From Periconia sp. R9002 (taxonomy: Eukaryota > Ascomycota > Dothideomycetes > Pleosporales > Periconiaceae), in the NCBI GenBank assembly GCA_023627715.1, contig JAMAHW010000009.1, positions 186,001-250,000 of the forward strand: a stretch of DNA of 64,000 nt, read 5' to 3'. Both the position numbers and the translations under genes were made by a program. Below, piece by piece: positions 1 to 10,319 of this stretch. Below the pieces are notes generated by a model. That model made no database searches and had not been told where the DNA came from. It saw nothing but the letters and a program-made list of their open reading frames with translations. The stretch's first letter is position 1, and each line of letters begins with the position of its first letter.

Positions 1-1975
1 ACCCCCGTCATCAATCTCTGTTACCGTGCCACGCGCCGCCTCTTCAATCACCTCTCCTCGCCCTCATCGCGTCAGAGCAGGCAGCAGAAAAAGGGCGTGT
101 GGAGCAGTATTGCGAGCGCATCGGATATTAGCGAGCTATGCGAGCTGTACGGATACTACGTGGAAGAGCATGTTGTACAGACTGGCGATGGGTATTTGCT
201 GGGACTACATAGGTTGGGTTGGAGGAGGGGAGAAGAAGACGTGAGAGTCAATGCAGGTCCAAGTAAAGGAGGCGTGCAGAAGAAAGTGGTCTACATGCAC
301 CACGGCTTGCTTATGAACAGTGAGGTGTGGATGTGCTTGACCGAGAGCCAGCGGTGCTTACCTTTTGAACTTGTTGAGCGAGGCTATGATGTTTGGGTAT
401 GTGAATTTGGAAAGCAATCGGCTGTGATCATTTGGTACGCGTGCTAATCTAGCTCAGCTTGGTAACAATCGCGGTAACAAGTACTCGAAGAAGAGCGTGC
501 ATCACGCGCCCACCTCGAACGCATTCTGGAACTTCAGCATGGACCAGTTTGCTTTTCACGACATTCCCGATTCCATTGATTATATTCTGAGCACTACTCA
601 CCAGCAATCTCTTTCCTACGTCGGGTTCTCTCAAGGAACAGCACAAGCTTTTGCCACACTATCCATTCACCCGAATTTGAACGATAAAGTTGATGTTTTC
701 ATCGCACTCGCACCGGCAATGGCACCGCCAGGTTTGACTTCTGGGATTGTGAATTCGCTAGTCAAAGCAACACCAGATATCCTGTTCCTGGCTTTTGGGC
801 GACGTGCCATTCTAGCTTCGGCCACCATGTGGCAGTCTATCCTTTATCCGCCCATTTTCGTGCGCCTCATTGATGCTTCTCTCAAGTTTCTGTTTGGATG
901 GACGGGCAACAACATCACGCCCCACCAAAAGCTTGCCTCGTACCCGCATCTCTATTCCTACACTTCGACAAAGTCGGTCGTTCATTGGTTTCAAATCATA
1001 CGAAACGGTGTTTTCCAGATGTATGATGACGAGGCGCCAAATCCTATTACGTCGAACCGGTCCAAGTACTATAAAGTTGCCAAGTTTCCCACGAAGAATA
1101 TCAAGACACCCATTGTACTTGTATACGGCGGCTCAGATAGTCTAGTCGACATTAACATTATGCTCAGAGAGCTACCCCGCCACACGATCGCGAAGGAGAT
1201 CCCGCATTATGAACACCTCGACTTCCTCTGGGCTTCCTCGGTTGACCAGCTTGTCTTCCCGCACGTTTTTAACGCACTAGACGAATACGCCGGCTCAGGA
1301 AGTATGTCGACTGAAATTCGCAAAGAGAAACGATTCCGGTCTCCTGGAAGATACAAAGGTCTCCTCCCTGAGTCAGGTGCGCTGCCTGGCCCAGAAGGAG
1401 ATGATGGCGGTGATGAAAGCTCGACGCCGAACTTGATCAGGGTAAAGAAATATTCACAGTCTTTGCGAAAATCGTCCGTATCCACCGAAACTCCGGATGG
1501 TGTTCCTCAGCCTCAAACAGCATCGGCCATCAAATCAAGGATCCCACATCCCGCGTCCACCTACGCTGCAGCTGTAGATCGAAATCACTCTCCGTCTCAC
1601 TCCACTACCACGTTTCCGCCAACCACTGGAAAAGTCTCCACATATTTCGAAAATTCCCCCTCCCAATCAGCAATCACAGCTCAGAGCTCGACATCACGAC
1701 CTGAAGGTTGGTGGTCGTCTGACGAAGTCGGAGGCACAGGTCATTCCGGACCCCCTACTCCCACAAAAAACACTAGACCGACTCTGGATAGAACCAATAG
1801 TTTCGACAGCCAAAAGAGTGGGAAAGCAAGCATGTTTGACGGACGAGGAATCAGTGTCGGGGTAGGAAGGGCGGTCAGTGGCATTGTTGACGGTGTGGGG
1901 AAAGGAGAGGGCAGCGCTAGTGGAAGTGAAATCGAGAGGCGGAAAGGAAAGAATGGGAAGAAGAAAGGACTGTAG
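1..1975 (+). CDS. Acid lipase / steryl-ester hydrolase-like protein (5' end outside window)
   Basis: The reading frame is open from base 1, so the N-terminus lies upstream. Exons are 1-396 and 458-1975; the 61-bp intron has a GTATGT donor, a GCTAAT branch-like site and a CAG acceptor. Motifs fit the AB-hydrolase-associated lipase family (gastric lipase, yeast Tgl1/Yeh): EEHVVQTGDGYLLGLHRL, then HHGLL (oxyanion region), LGNNRGNKYS, and the nucleophile elbow GFSQG (Ser about residue 190 of the visible part). The acid and histidine are probably in GGSDSLVD and HYEHLDFLW. Family members hydrolyse steryl esters or triacylglycerols at lipid droplets or membranes. After the catalytic domain comes a roughly 220-residue Ser/Thr/Pro-rich, apparently disordered tail ending in a Lys/Gly-rich stretch. 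The family is clear; the substrate is not. Confidence 0.9.
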
Positions 1976-3653
1976 CTTTTACCTAACTTATTATATAAAG
2001 CGTGCGCAAAACTATATAATTCTCAATACTTAACGCAGTAATTAAGACCAACCCCTCCGCAAAAATAAGTTAAATAAATGGTTGCATTCTAACTGAACAT
2101 TACCTGATGAATATAAATCAGATCACACACAAGCTAGGACACAGCAGAACCTGTCTCTTCTTCTGAATTGTTCTGATTCTAGTATCCATCCTGCTTCACG
2201 TCCCGGAGTCTTTCTCCCACTCACCATTGTCGTTCAATCCCTTTCACGGCTAGCTTCAAGGATTAGGACGAATTTCGAGTTAAAAAATATGCAGTCAGTG
2301 TATAGAGATATTTATAAATAAATTTTGGGGAAGAATTCTATATAATCTTGAATTCCAGTCAAGAAAAGTAGCCGTTTACTAAGAGGTTAGTAGGCGGTTT
2401 AGGCTAGCCAATCAAAATGCTAAGAATTTAACGTCCCTCAACTTGTTGTCAACTTGTTCATAACGTCTTAAAATTGTTAGAAGGAAGTTAATATACTACA
2501 GCTCTCTTCTATAACTAATTAACAATTCAGGTAATTCTGCTATTGGATACACACTATTTTCTATTAAAAAGTAGCATATGCGTATAGAAAGGAAGGTTTA
2601 CGTAGGTTCTACAGATCGCAATTACATCGCAATGCGATCGCAATTCGATTGATTACGAAATGTTTCAGAAAACTTTCATGCCTTAAGCTCCGTAAGTTCG
2701 GCTTGCGATCTTCTAAACATCCTCCAGTAGGTACACTCGGGTCAGTTCAACTATTGATGTACTTGCTAAGTCATATCTTCTGCAGCTCGCTATATACGGA
2801 TGGCAGTGCATTTTCATAATTTTAGAATGGCTTCTTTAGATAAAAATATCTTGTAGGACTCGCAATTCAGATGCGCGTTGGGGCATATGTGGCTTTACAG
2901 GCAGGGCCCCCCGCTTCCCACCCGCCCTTCTCCCCTGCTGAATTTGTGGTTGAAGCAGAACTGCAAACACTCTGTATAATGAATTTTAGTATCAAGTTTG
3001 CCAAAATGGAAATTTATATGCGGAGCTATGCTTGTCACACAAAAATTAGGAGTTGTAAGGTTGCGAGGAATTGTCGCAACAGAGCAGATGCGCCGAGCAT
3101 CAAGCTCTTGATTATGTGGAAAGCAAAAGACACTGCCTATCAGTTTTCTATTGCATGCTCGTCAAAATATTCTGTTATGCGCGAGATATTGGAAGCGTTG
3201 TTTCCATTTGCAAACAACCTCCCAAATGAAAGGGGATAAGGAGTGCACCTGGGCAGCTGAAGTTCGCGACGGTGAGCTCCAAGATGGTCAGCCGAGCTTC
3301 GAAATAGTCGACTGAGCTTTTAGTGTGGCCGGCCGAGCTTTTTCTGATCTCCTGAAATCTTCAGTGGTCGCCCCAGACAACGCGTATCCCCCAAAAGATT
3401 AGCGTGTTTCCTCCCTATAAGTATCCCGTTCCTCAAGACCTGCTCTTCTCAACGCCATTTTTCATCATACTGCTCCTCGTATAGTTCACATCGTTCTACA
3501 AGAATCGCGTATTTTTCTCTCCCTTACTGGTTATTTGTTTCAACGCCTTCATCGAACTATCTTTTTCGGACCCCCGTTGTCGCCGCCTCTTCCTTAACAC
3601 GCTTTCGCCGTACCGCGTCTATTGACACGATCGTTCCCTACAAGCAAATCGGA
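1976..3653. other. Gene-free AT-rich stretch, lipase 3' side to zinc-cluster gene promoter
   Basis: No convincing gene. Bases 1980-2870 are AT-rich with stops in all frames and short palindromes (for example TACTAA-GAGG-TTAGTA near 2378-2393 and repeated GCGATCGCAATT-like words near 2615-2655), as expected of an old degraded repeat. A 122-codon open frame at 2871-3239 has no recognisable domain and no good start context. The phased AGCT repeat at 3255-3339 is listed separately. A pyrimidine-rich promoter-like stretch runs about 3420-3640. Confidence 0.6.
3251..3352. repeat. Degenerate 20-bp tandem repeat with phased AGCT cores
   Basis: AGCT begins at 3255, 3275, 3295, 3315 and 3336, so successive cores are 20, 20, 20 and 21 bp apart, close to two helical turns. 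Four of the five are GAGCT, and the flanks are loosely alike (GAGCTYCNAARTRGTCNRCY), so this is a decayed minisatellite or an array of binding sites. It lies about 310-400 bp upstream of the zinc-cluster gene start at 3654. Confidence 0.7.
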
Positions 3654-4645
3654 ATGAGTCCAACGTCCATCTTATTGGCAGTGGACATTCCGAAGGAAAA
3701 AGCATGCCACAAATGCCGACGCGATGGGAGATATTGCTTCTGGCCTGCAGGGTCACCCAGGTGCGGGAGATGTACCGACCTGAAGAGGCGATGTTCACCA
3801 AGCCTTAGACGTCCTAAGCTTCCTGAGCGTCGTCATGCTTTACAAAATAGATGGCACACTGGTGGAACAAATCCTCTCACGGACCTCGGTTCACGCGACG
3901 GGCAAGCCTCGACCAGTGCAAGTGCTGCAGCAGGCACCCAGGGTCAAATCAAAACCGAACCTGGTTTCGATGTCAGACTGGATTCTCTTCCTCTTCTGCC
4001 TGACCTTTCGCAAGTAAGTAGACTTAGTTTCCCTTCTTCTGTGAACGAGGTATGCTAATTTCATAGGAGTCACAAACCAGTCAATTGACTCCACGGGGTA
4101 CGCCCTTCGACAGAGAATGTGCTTGTTGTGTGCAGCCTGGTCGGAACCCCCCCAGTCTTTTGGAATTGAATGAAACCCGCGGAAAAATCAACAGACTTTA
4201 CATCATCTTGTTGGAGGAACTTACTTTAACCGAGTGGGCTTCCTGGGATTTCAATAAGTATATGCTGCCTCTGGAGGAACTTTCCGCGCAGGCAACGCTT
4301 GTCTCGATCGACGACGGTGAAGTCTATCTCGCCATGTGTTGCACACTGCATGCAGCACTTGATCTTTGCAAGCGCCTCACCGAGAAGTTTGAGCGGGAAT
4401 TGTATCCTTGCTCGTGTTCGAGTATAGCAACAACCTGTTGGTTGGTATTGCAAAGGATGAAATGGGTTGCCGTGAAAATCGCGCTTTGGTCCATCGAAGT
4501 AGGAATCTGGATGGATGAGCACAAGGACTCTGAAGAATACTTTTTCTCTAAGCAGTGTGAGGAGGAGGCCAACAATGTAAAGGATTGTATCAATAAAGTA
4601 GTGAGGCAAAAACACTACAGACACTACTACGGATACCACAAATAG
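3654..4645 (+). CDS. Short Zn2Cys6 (zinc binuclear cluster) regulator
   Basis: Exons 3654-4013 and 4067-4645 (53-bp intron, GTAAGT...CATAG) give 312 residues. Cys18, 21, 28, 37, 40 and 47 form Cx2Cx6Cx8Cx2Cx6C, which fits the fungal Zn2Cys6 pattern. The usual run of basic residues after the second Cys is weak (RRDGRY), and a basic patch follows the last Cys instead. Residues about 50-120 are Ser/Ala/Gln-rich linker. The C-terminal half is predicted helical and unusually rich in cysteine (CACC, MCC, CSCSS, TTCW), with no Fungal_trans motif that I recognise. It is expected to be a nuclear DNA-binding protein. Short regulators of this kind often sit beside the metabolite genes they control, and an exporter follows directly at 5278. 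The function is inferred from the motif and position. Confidence 0.8.
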
Positions 4646-5277
4646 ATATATAACTATGCCAGACTAATTAGCCATGGTCTTCTTTATAGCCTGCAAATAA
4701 AAAAATGTTAGCACATGGCACTCCTTTCTCGTCATTCATTGTAATCATGCACACGAGCAGAATGACTAGCTCGAACTGCACAGTTCCTCCGATCCCGACC
4801 CATAATCGCGCAAGCGAGCCGAATGGGTACGTAGAACTACACAATTGTTCCGATTCCGATTCATATCTCCTAGTACCCAGGTCCTGGGGAAACTATTCTA
4901 TGCTCACACGCTCAATGCGTTACTAGCGCGGTCTCGAGCGAACATTTAGGGGCTGTTAGGCGAATGCGAAGCATTCTTACATACGACGGAATCAGTCATC
5001 ACACGCAAATGCAGGGTTAAAGCTTACCGAAAACATGTCCTTGGGAGAGAAAAATGGGTTTGCTGTCTTTTCGCATTCGGTTGCGTATGGGCGGGTGTTA
5101 GCTTTGCGCCCCTGGAAAATGAGCTGCGGGCCCCGCAGGGGTAATGGGCGGGAGTTCATAAATGAAGCTGTATGGCATCTTAGACACAATTGCCTAGGAA
5201 AAGAATAAGAAACACATTGATATCATTATCTTTATTGAGGAATACTGAAATTTTCTTATTGTTTTTGGACCTCCGAC
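4646..5277. other. Intergenic region with a duplicated 32-bp block
   Basis: Lies between two co-oriented genes, so it probably holds the terminator of the zinc-cluster gene and the promoter of the exporter. It contains the near-duplicate block described separately and a small hairpin GAATGC-GAA-GCATTC at about 4962-4976. No gene seen. Confidence 0.6.
4773..4865. repeat. Two copies of a 32-bp block, 61-bp period, with transition-type differences
   Basis: Copy one is 4773-4804 and copy two 4834-4865. They align without gaps and differ at 7 of 32 positions. Six of the seven differences are C-to-T or G-to-A going from copy one to copy two, the pattern left by repeat-induced point mutation or cytosine deamination. 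Confidence 0.6.
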
Positions 5278-7055
5278 ATGAACACGGACGCGAAATTTGA
5301 TGCGAGAGAGCCACGGCTTCCCAGGTGGAAACTTATATCGCTTTATGTTTGGTACATCTCGACTTCTTCTCCCATTGCTCAACTTTCTCTGTCATTTATA
5401 ACTAACTGTTAGAATAGCATTTGCATGGGACTCTTCCTGGCTTTCCTCGACACCTCCATCGTAGCGACAGCGCTCTTCACCATTGGCTCCGAATTCGGGG
5501 CGCTCTCCCAAGTCAACTGGCTAGCACTAGCCTACACTCTCACAGACCTAGGATGCGCCGCTATTTTCGCATCACTATCCGATGTTTTCGGCCGCCGTAA
5601 TGTCTACATGTCCGCCTTCGTTATCTTCCTTGCTGCTTCGCTCGGATGCGGTTGGGCACAAAACGTGGAACAACTCATTGCCCTCCGCGCAATACAAGGT
5701 CTTGGAGCTAGCGGGCTATACAGCGTAGGCTTTGTGATACTACCCGAGATCAGTCCGACTAGGATGCTGAAGATGATCGGTGCTCTTGCAGGAGCTGTTC
5801 TTGCTATGAGCGGTGTTTTGGGGCCGCTTCTAGGTGGTATCATCACTGAGTATACGACGTGGAGGTGGGTATTTTGGATTAATGCGCCTATTGGCATTGG
5901 ACCTCTTATATTGTTTGCTATCGCTTGGCCAACTGACGAAGAGTTGGCTCCTCAAAAACGGCGCTCCATTCGCCAACTGGATTTTATGGGCTTCTTACTG
6001 CTAATCGGGGCCAGTGTTCCTCTGGTCTTCGCTTTTCAACAAGCTGGAATCCGGGTTGTCACGAGCACAAATGCTTGGAGCGCGGCCGTTTTTGTGGCAC
6101 CACTCGTTGTTGGAATTGTCTGCTGGGTCGCGCTGTTCGGATGGGAATACATAGTTCACATTCGCTTGTCAAACTCCATCGGTGCACTGTTCCCCGGCCG
6201 TATGGCGCGAAGCAAGGTCTATCTGTCGGCCATCACTTCTACCATGCTAATGGGATTTCCATACCTTACAGTGATTTATATCCTCCCCATTCGCTTTCAA
6301 ATCGTCAACGGGGGAAGCCCACTAGCTTCTGGCATTGCCCTGCTGCCCATGCTGGGTTCAGTTGCTGTGGGTTCTGCAATCGCAGGTCCCATCGCGGCGA
6401 AAGTGAGAAACAGTACATTTTTCATCATGTTCTTCGGTGCTGCATCGATGATTATTGGCACTGCAACACTATCCACGCTCACCCCTGACCCGAATGACAA
6501 GTCCAAAGCATACGGCCTCCAGGTCTTCGTCGGTTTAGGCTTCGGTCTGACCATCAGCATATCCAGTATGATTGCGAGTGTAGAAAATGAGCCGAGGGAC
6601 AGCGGTAAGCTCTTACTCTATCAAAACTGACATTTACCCTCACTAACTCTCCTTAAGCCGCCGCGCAAGGCATCATGGCTCAGGTCCGGCTGTTTGGCGG
6701 CAGTATCGGCATTGCTGCTTCCACCGTCATCATCGGTACAAAACAGCGCCGACAACTTCTCGATACTAGAACTCTGACTCCAGTCCAGCTTGCTTCACTA
6801 CATGAAGCTATGTCCCATCTATCGGAAAACGAAGTCTATGCTATCAGAAAAGCGTACTCCGACTCGTTCAACCAGACATTAATGGTTTGTTCAATCATCG
6901 CAGCTGTTGCTCTGCTTCTTTCGATCGGGTTCTGGGAGAAGAAAGGTTCCAGTCTAGTGGATAAACTTGAGCAGAGGGCACAAGATCGTAATGCTGTAGC
7001 TGAAACAAAACGCGAAGATGTTGAACAGAAGAACCCGGTTATAAGCGAGGCATGA
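5278..7055 (+). CDS. MFS drug/toxin exporter, DHA2 (14-TM) family
   Basis: Exons 5278-5351, 5418-6604 and 6658-7055 give 552 residues. The first 25-residue exon is needed: spliced through TG|C it yields WKLISLYVCICMGLFLAFLD, the typical start of this family. Motifs: LDTSIVATAL in TM1 (motif D1-like), SDVFGRRNVY (motif A) between TM2 and TM3, RAIQGLGASG (motif B), and a motif-C-like GVLGPLLGG in TM5 followed by TTWRWVFWINAPIG, diagnostic of DHA2 antiporters such as aflatoxin/azole exporters. The protein should sit in the plasma or vesicle membrane and export organic compounds by proton antiport. It lies 632 bp downstream of the zinc-cluster gene on the same strand. The substrate cannot be read from sequence. 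Confidence 0.92.
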
Positions 7056-7530
7056 GTCGATTGTGTTCATGTCGAAGAAGAATGAATCACTAGTAATCAC
7101 GATGAGGATAAATAAATCGCTTTTACATTGGCATAATTCTCTCATCCTGTTCTTTCTTCCATGTTTATCTCATTGCATGGCACATAGCACCAACAATCAT
7201 GAGATTTTTTTCTCATACCTGCTCACCTCACCGATGACATAGATGTGGGTTTGATTTAGGACGTTAGATTTGTTTTAATTCTTTATATATTTTCAGTATA
7301 TGGACCATGGCCATCCTTAGCTCTCGAAGCAAACAAAACGTCAAGGAAGATCATATATGTATATCTGTCTTTCAATAATCACTTGAGATGGCCAGACAAC
7401 TGCGGACCGTACACGTATAGGAATACGTCCATGATCATTTTCTGGGTATAATATCTTCTTAGTGTTTCTAGAAAACTCTAAGAACTCGAAGATAACCCAA
7501 ATAAATATCATAGGTTGCCGACATGTATTC
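7056..7530. other. Convergent 3' intergenic region
   Basis: AT-rich spacer between the 3' ends of the exporter (plus) and the small protein (minus). Presumably holds both polyadenylation regions. No gene seen. Confidence 0.6.
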
Positions 7531-7983
7531 TTAAATGTATCGAGGAGCATTCTGGAGGATAGCGCTAGCACTTGCTTCGAGATGGCCTTCAGCAGTCAGC
7601 TTTTCAATGAAAGCAAAGATCCAATTCTGACAGTTAGGAGCTGCTGGATCGAATGGATTTGCGCTTTTTGGAGGAGGTGGGACGGTAGCGGCTATAGACT
7701 CAAGGCGATCCCGTGCAATTGTATCCTTGGTTTCCGGTCTATCCATCGGTCCGTCGGACACAAAATTATCTTGAACTTGGCCAAGAGGGATGACTTTGTC
7801 TGGAGTTTCCGCTGAAGTAAGGTTGTGATTCCTCTTAAATTCCAGAAAAAATCCGACGGCGGGATTTCCCGTGGTATGGATCATCTTTCCCAATTCCCCC
7901 TCTCCACCAATGGGAACCCAAATACCCCAGTGAGCGGGTTTTGGGCCATTTGTGAATACAGCGAGAAAAATAGTGCGGGTCAT
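7531..7983 (-). CDS. Small fungal protein of unknown function (DUF6914-like?)
   Basis: Single exon of 150 residues starting at the ATG at 7983; a longer reading would need a GTG start. Features: RTIFLAVFTNGPKPAHWGIW near the N-terminus, then HTTGNPAVGFFLEFKRN, and a Cys-Gln-Asn-Trp motif near residue 118 followed by an amphipathic helix. This arrangement (His-Trp, later His, then Cys-x-x-Trp) is familiar from small uncharacterised fungal proteins; I believe the family is DUF6914-like but cannot confirm it. There is no signal peptide or membrane segment. A TATATAAG box 23-30 bp upstream of the ATG suggests a very short leader. The neighbour upstream on the same strand is an alpha/beta hydrolase, and an exporter converges on it. 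Confidence 0.7.
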   Translation of the reverse strand: MTRTIFLAVFTNGPKPAHWGIWVPIGGEGELGKMIHTTGNPAVGFFLEFKRNHNLTSAETPDKVIPLGQVQDNFVSDGPMDRPETKDTIARDRLESIAATVPPPPKSANPFDPAAPNCQNWIFAFIEKLTAEGHLEASASAILQNAPRYI

Positions 7984-8303
7984 GGTCGAAGCCACACCGT
8001 TGAGTCTTATATAGAGCGAGGAATAAAAATGTCAAGAATGGCAATCAAGACATTTCTGTGTGTTGAGGAGCGAGGTGTAATGAAAGCTTTCGCTACATTG
8101 TGCCAAGTCTAGGCAACAACTAACAGACAACTATTACGCGCGCCACGCCAGCCAATGATCGAAGTACATGTTTCTCTTTCTCTTTTCTTAGAAATTGCTT
8201 ATTTTTTAGATGATTCATTATTGCCTTTCCCAAAGTCCGTTCCAACTAGAAAATAGGAAAAGAACAGGTAGCTTGTAAAATATAACGACGATAACTGCAC
8301 AGC
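7984..8303. other. Spacer between two minus-strand genes
   Basis: Carries the promoter of the gene ending at 7531 and the 3' end of the hydrolase gene. T-rich at 8160-8215. No further gene seen. Confidence 0.5.
8006..8013 (-). promoter_or_regulatory. TATA box of the small unknown gene
   Basis: Reading the minus strand, TATATAAG lies only 23-30 bp before the ATG at 7983. If used, the leader would be almost absent, or transcription would start inside the annotated N-terminus. Confidence 0.4.
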
Positions 8304-9065
8304 TCATCCAACAATTTGTTTGACAGCATCCACGATGCTAGACACGGCGGAAAAGTTGGGACAATGTCCACTTTCTACTTCAAAAGTGCGCACCTCGCGC
8401 CCACCCTTTCTCATAATTTCCACCATTGACTTCTGATAGTCCAAAGGTACGGTCATGTCCTGTGTTGTGTATATGTAACTGGTAGGAATTCTCTTCCAGG
8501 CTGTCTTGGAGATCTTGTCATACATGCACTGACCATTCCAACGAACAAAGGTATTGATGTATTCATCCACTTCAGCCTCTGAACGTGTAGTACCTCCAAC
8601 CAACAGAAGCTTAGGATCACGGCTGACAACTGTCTTGTCATCCGCAAAGTCGAAAGCAAGCGGCACAAGATCGCCGTGCGCAAATTCTTCAACCTTATCG
8701 ATCATCGACCAGCCCTCATTCTGGGCAAAGGCAGTCATGTAGATGAGTTGGGAGACATAACCACCTCCCGGCGTTGCAGGCTCGTCCAACCCATCCAAAG
8801 CATTTGTGCCAACTTGGCCACCATACGAGTGCATCAAAGCAACGATGTTGCGACCCGAGGCGATTAGATCTTGAACAAAAGATCGCACAAAGGATGTGTC
8901 GGTCTCCAGGTTGGCGGTTGGCGGACGATCCTCATTCATGGAAGGCAATCGTGGTACCAAAACATCATAACCGGCGCTTTTCAAAGCATCGACAAGCTTC
9001 GAGTAGGACTTGGGGACATGCCAAGCACCCGAAATAATAACAATAATAGGTGCGTGAAGAGCCAT
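8304..9065 (-). CDS. Alpha/beta hydrolase (AB_hydrolase_6 type)
   Basis: Single exon, 253 residues, cytosolic by sequence. It starts with a typical beta-strand plus oxyanion loop (IIVIISGAWHVPKSY), has the nucleophile elbow HSYGG (Ser80), a likely acid in TTQDMTVP (Asp203) and a histidine in SGHCPN (His234). The size and layout match small plant/fungal esterases of the methylesterase/hydroxynitrile-lyase-like group. Esterase or lyase activity on a small ester is plausible. Its position near an exporter and a zinc-cluster gene fits a role in metabolite processing or detoxification, which is inference. A TATA-like element lies about 80 bp upstream (near 9145-9152). Confidence 0.88.
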   Translation of the reverse strand: MALHAPIIVIISGAWHVPKSYSKLVDALKSAGYDVLVPRLPSMNEDRPPTANLETDTSFVRSFVQDLIASGRNIVALMHSYGGQVGTNALDGLDEPATPGGGYVSQLIYMTAFAQNEGWSMIDKVEEFAHGDLVPLAFDFADDKTVVSRDPKLLLVGGTTRSEAEVDEYINTFVRWNGQCMYDKISKTAWKRIPTSYIYTTQDMTVPLDYQKSMVEIMRKGGREVRTFEVESGHCPNFSAVSSIVDAVKQIVG

Positions 9066-9515
9066 AGAGCCGGTAATGGTGAAAGAGAGCGCAGTGCTGC
9101 GCGAAAAAGTTTGAGGAAACGTGGAATTGGCCTTTCACTAAAGAATATAAAACGGTCTTCAGCTATGGAAGAGGCTTTTAAGTTCATATCATGACGATTA
9201 TGCTGACACTACGCCGCAGCTCAGTGCTCATTGGTCTAGATATGTGCTTACACACACGTGTGGTTCGCCTTACACACTATCTCGATGGTGTTGTCAAACA
9301 CATCACATCCGCATTTCTCACGCATCAATTAGGAGAAGACTTCGTGACATTTCATTTCGGTTGCTATCGAGATGCTATGATATGCATCAAGAGAGATAAG
9401 TTAAATCTCATGGGACACCGGGGGAAATCGTTTCGTAGTAATAAATTTAAGTTCACGTATCGCCGCGAATAGTATTCAACGATTGATTCGGTTCGTTCTG
9501 ATCAGCTATTATGGC
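9066..9515. other. Spacer upstream of the hydrolase
   Basis: Promoter region of the minus-strand hydrolase and 3' region of the GPI-type protein gene. A 93-codon open frame on the plus strand (9191-9472) has no recognisable feature and was not accepted. Confidence 0.5.
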
Positions 9516-10319
9516 CTAAACCACAAAAGCAGCAGCCACAGCCAGTCCTGCAACAACAGGTCCAACGGTCTGCACAGGCATTGAAGCACCTCTGTTCTTT
9601 GTTGCTGTTGCTGTTGTTGTTGATGATGATGTGCTTGTTGCAAGTTTCTCCACTCCCCACGTGAGAGTGACCTGAGCCATTGGAAACCTCTCCTTCGGTG
9701 CTGAGAATGTCTCACTGACCCTCATATCCACCGTCGATGTAGCGTTCCCATTACACCAAGATGGTGTCGATCCGGTATACGGCGAGATGGTATCGACTTT
9801 TGTAAAAGTTTCTGTTCCTGCGGAATAGCTTCCCCTCGAGGAGTAGGAGTGAGTTATCGTTTTTGCCACAGTGGAAGTACCAGTCGCAAAATTGGGAAAC
9901 CCTGGCTGGCATTGCTTCAAATAACCAAACATAGGGCCGTACGAGACTGTGCAAAGACCACCGACGTCACCAGTCGCGCCTTTTGTGCAATCGATGCGCC
10001 CCGCCTCCACGACAGGTTTTGCGGTGTTGGCATCGAGATAATCCGATCTTACCGTGAGGCCCTCTCCATAGTAGGTGGGGGCGACGGTGACGGTGACCTG
10101 GTAGGTCGCAAGCCCGAGGGCAGTTTGATCGCTGATGTTTTCATCGGGTGTAAGAGCTAGCGTCGTACGGTCGCCTTGAAGGTCAAGGACTGCCGCCTTC
10201 CAACCAATTTTGTCCGTTATTAAATCATCGGCGTACATCCATATTGAAGTTGTGATTTCGGAAGAAGTAGACCCAAAAGCAGACGCTGCGAAAGCGAAAA
10301 TCAGAAGTGCGGAAAGCAT
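9516..10319 (-). CDS. Secreted, probably GPI-anchored surface protein
   Basis: Single exon of 267 residues from the ATG at 10319. The open frame continues 26 codons further upstream only with a TTG start, and the chosen start puts a clean signal peptide (MLSALLIFAFAASAFG) at the N-terminus. The mature part is Thr/Ser-rich with short beta-like segments and several Cys (DCTK, LCTV, KQCQ, SWCNG) that could pair. The C-terminus has a Ser/Thr stretch (TSTSSSTTTATATKNRG), a small-residue cleavage region and a hydrophobic tail (VVAGLAVAAAFVV), the standard GPI-anchor signal. It is probably a cell-wall or plasma-membrane protein of a fungus-specific family; no enzymatic motif is visible. Confidence 0.8.
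   Translation of the reverse strand: MLSALLIFAFAASAFGSTSSEITTSIWMYADDLITDKIGWKAAVLDLQGDRTTLALTPDENISDQTALGLATYQVTVTVAPTYYGEGLTVRSDYLDANTAKPVVEAGRIDCTKGATGDVGGLCTVSYGPMFGYLKQCQPGFPNFATGTSTVAKTITHSYSSRGSYSAGTETFTKVDTISPYTGSTPSWCNGNATSTVDMRVSETFSAPKERFPMAQVTLTWGVEKLATSTSSSTTTATATKNRGASMPVQTVGPVVAGLAVAAAFVV

Noticed and set aside
2871..3239. 122-codon plus-strand open frame
   Set aside because: No domain, no plausible start context, odd composition and no splice partners; lies in the degraded AT-rich block.
9191..9472. 93-codon plus-strand open frame
   Set aside because: No recognisable feature and antisense to the promoter of the hydrolase gene.
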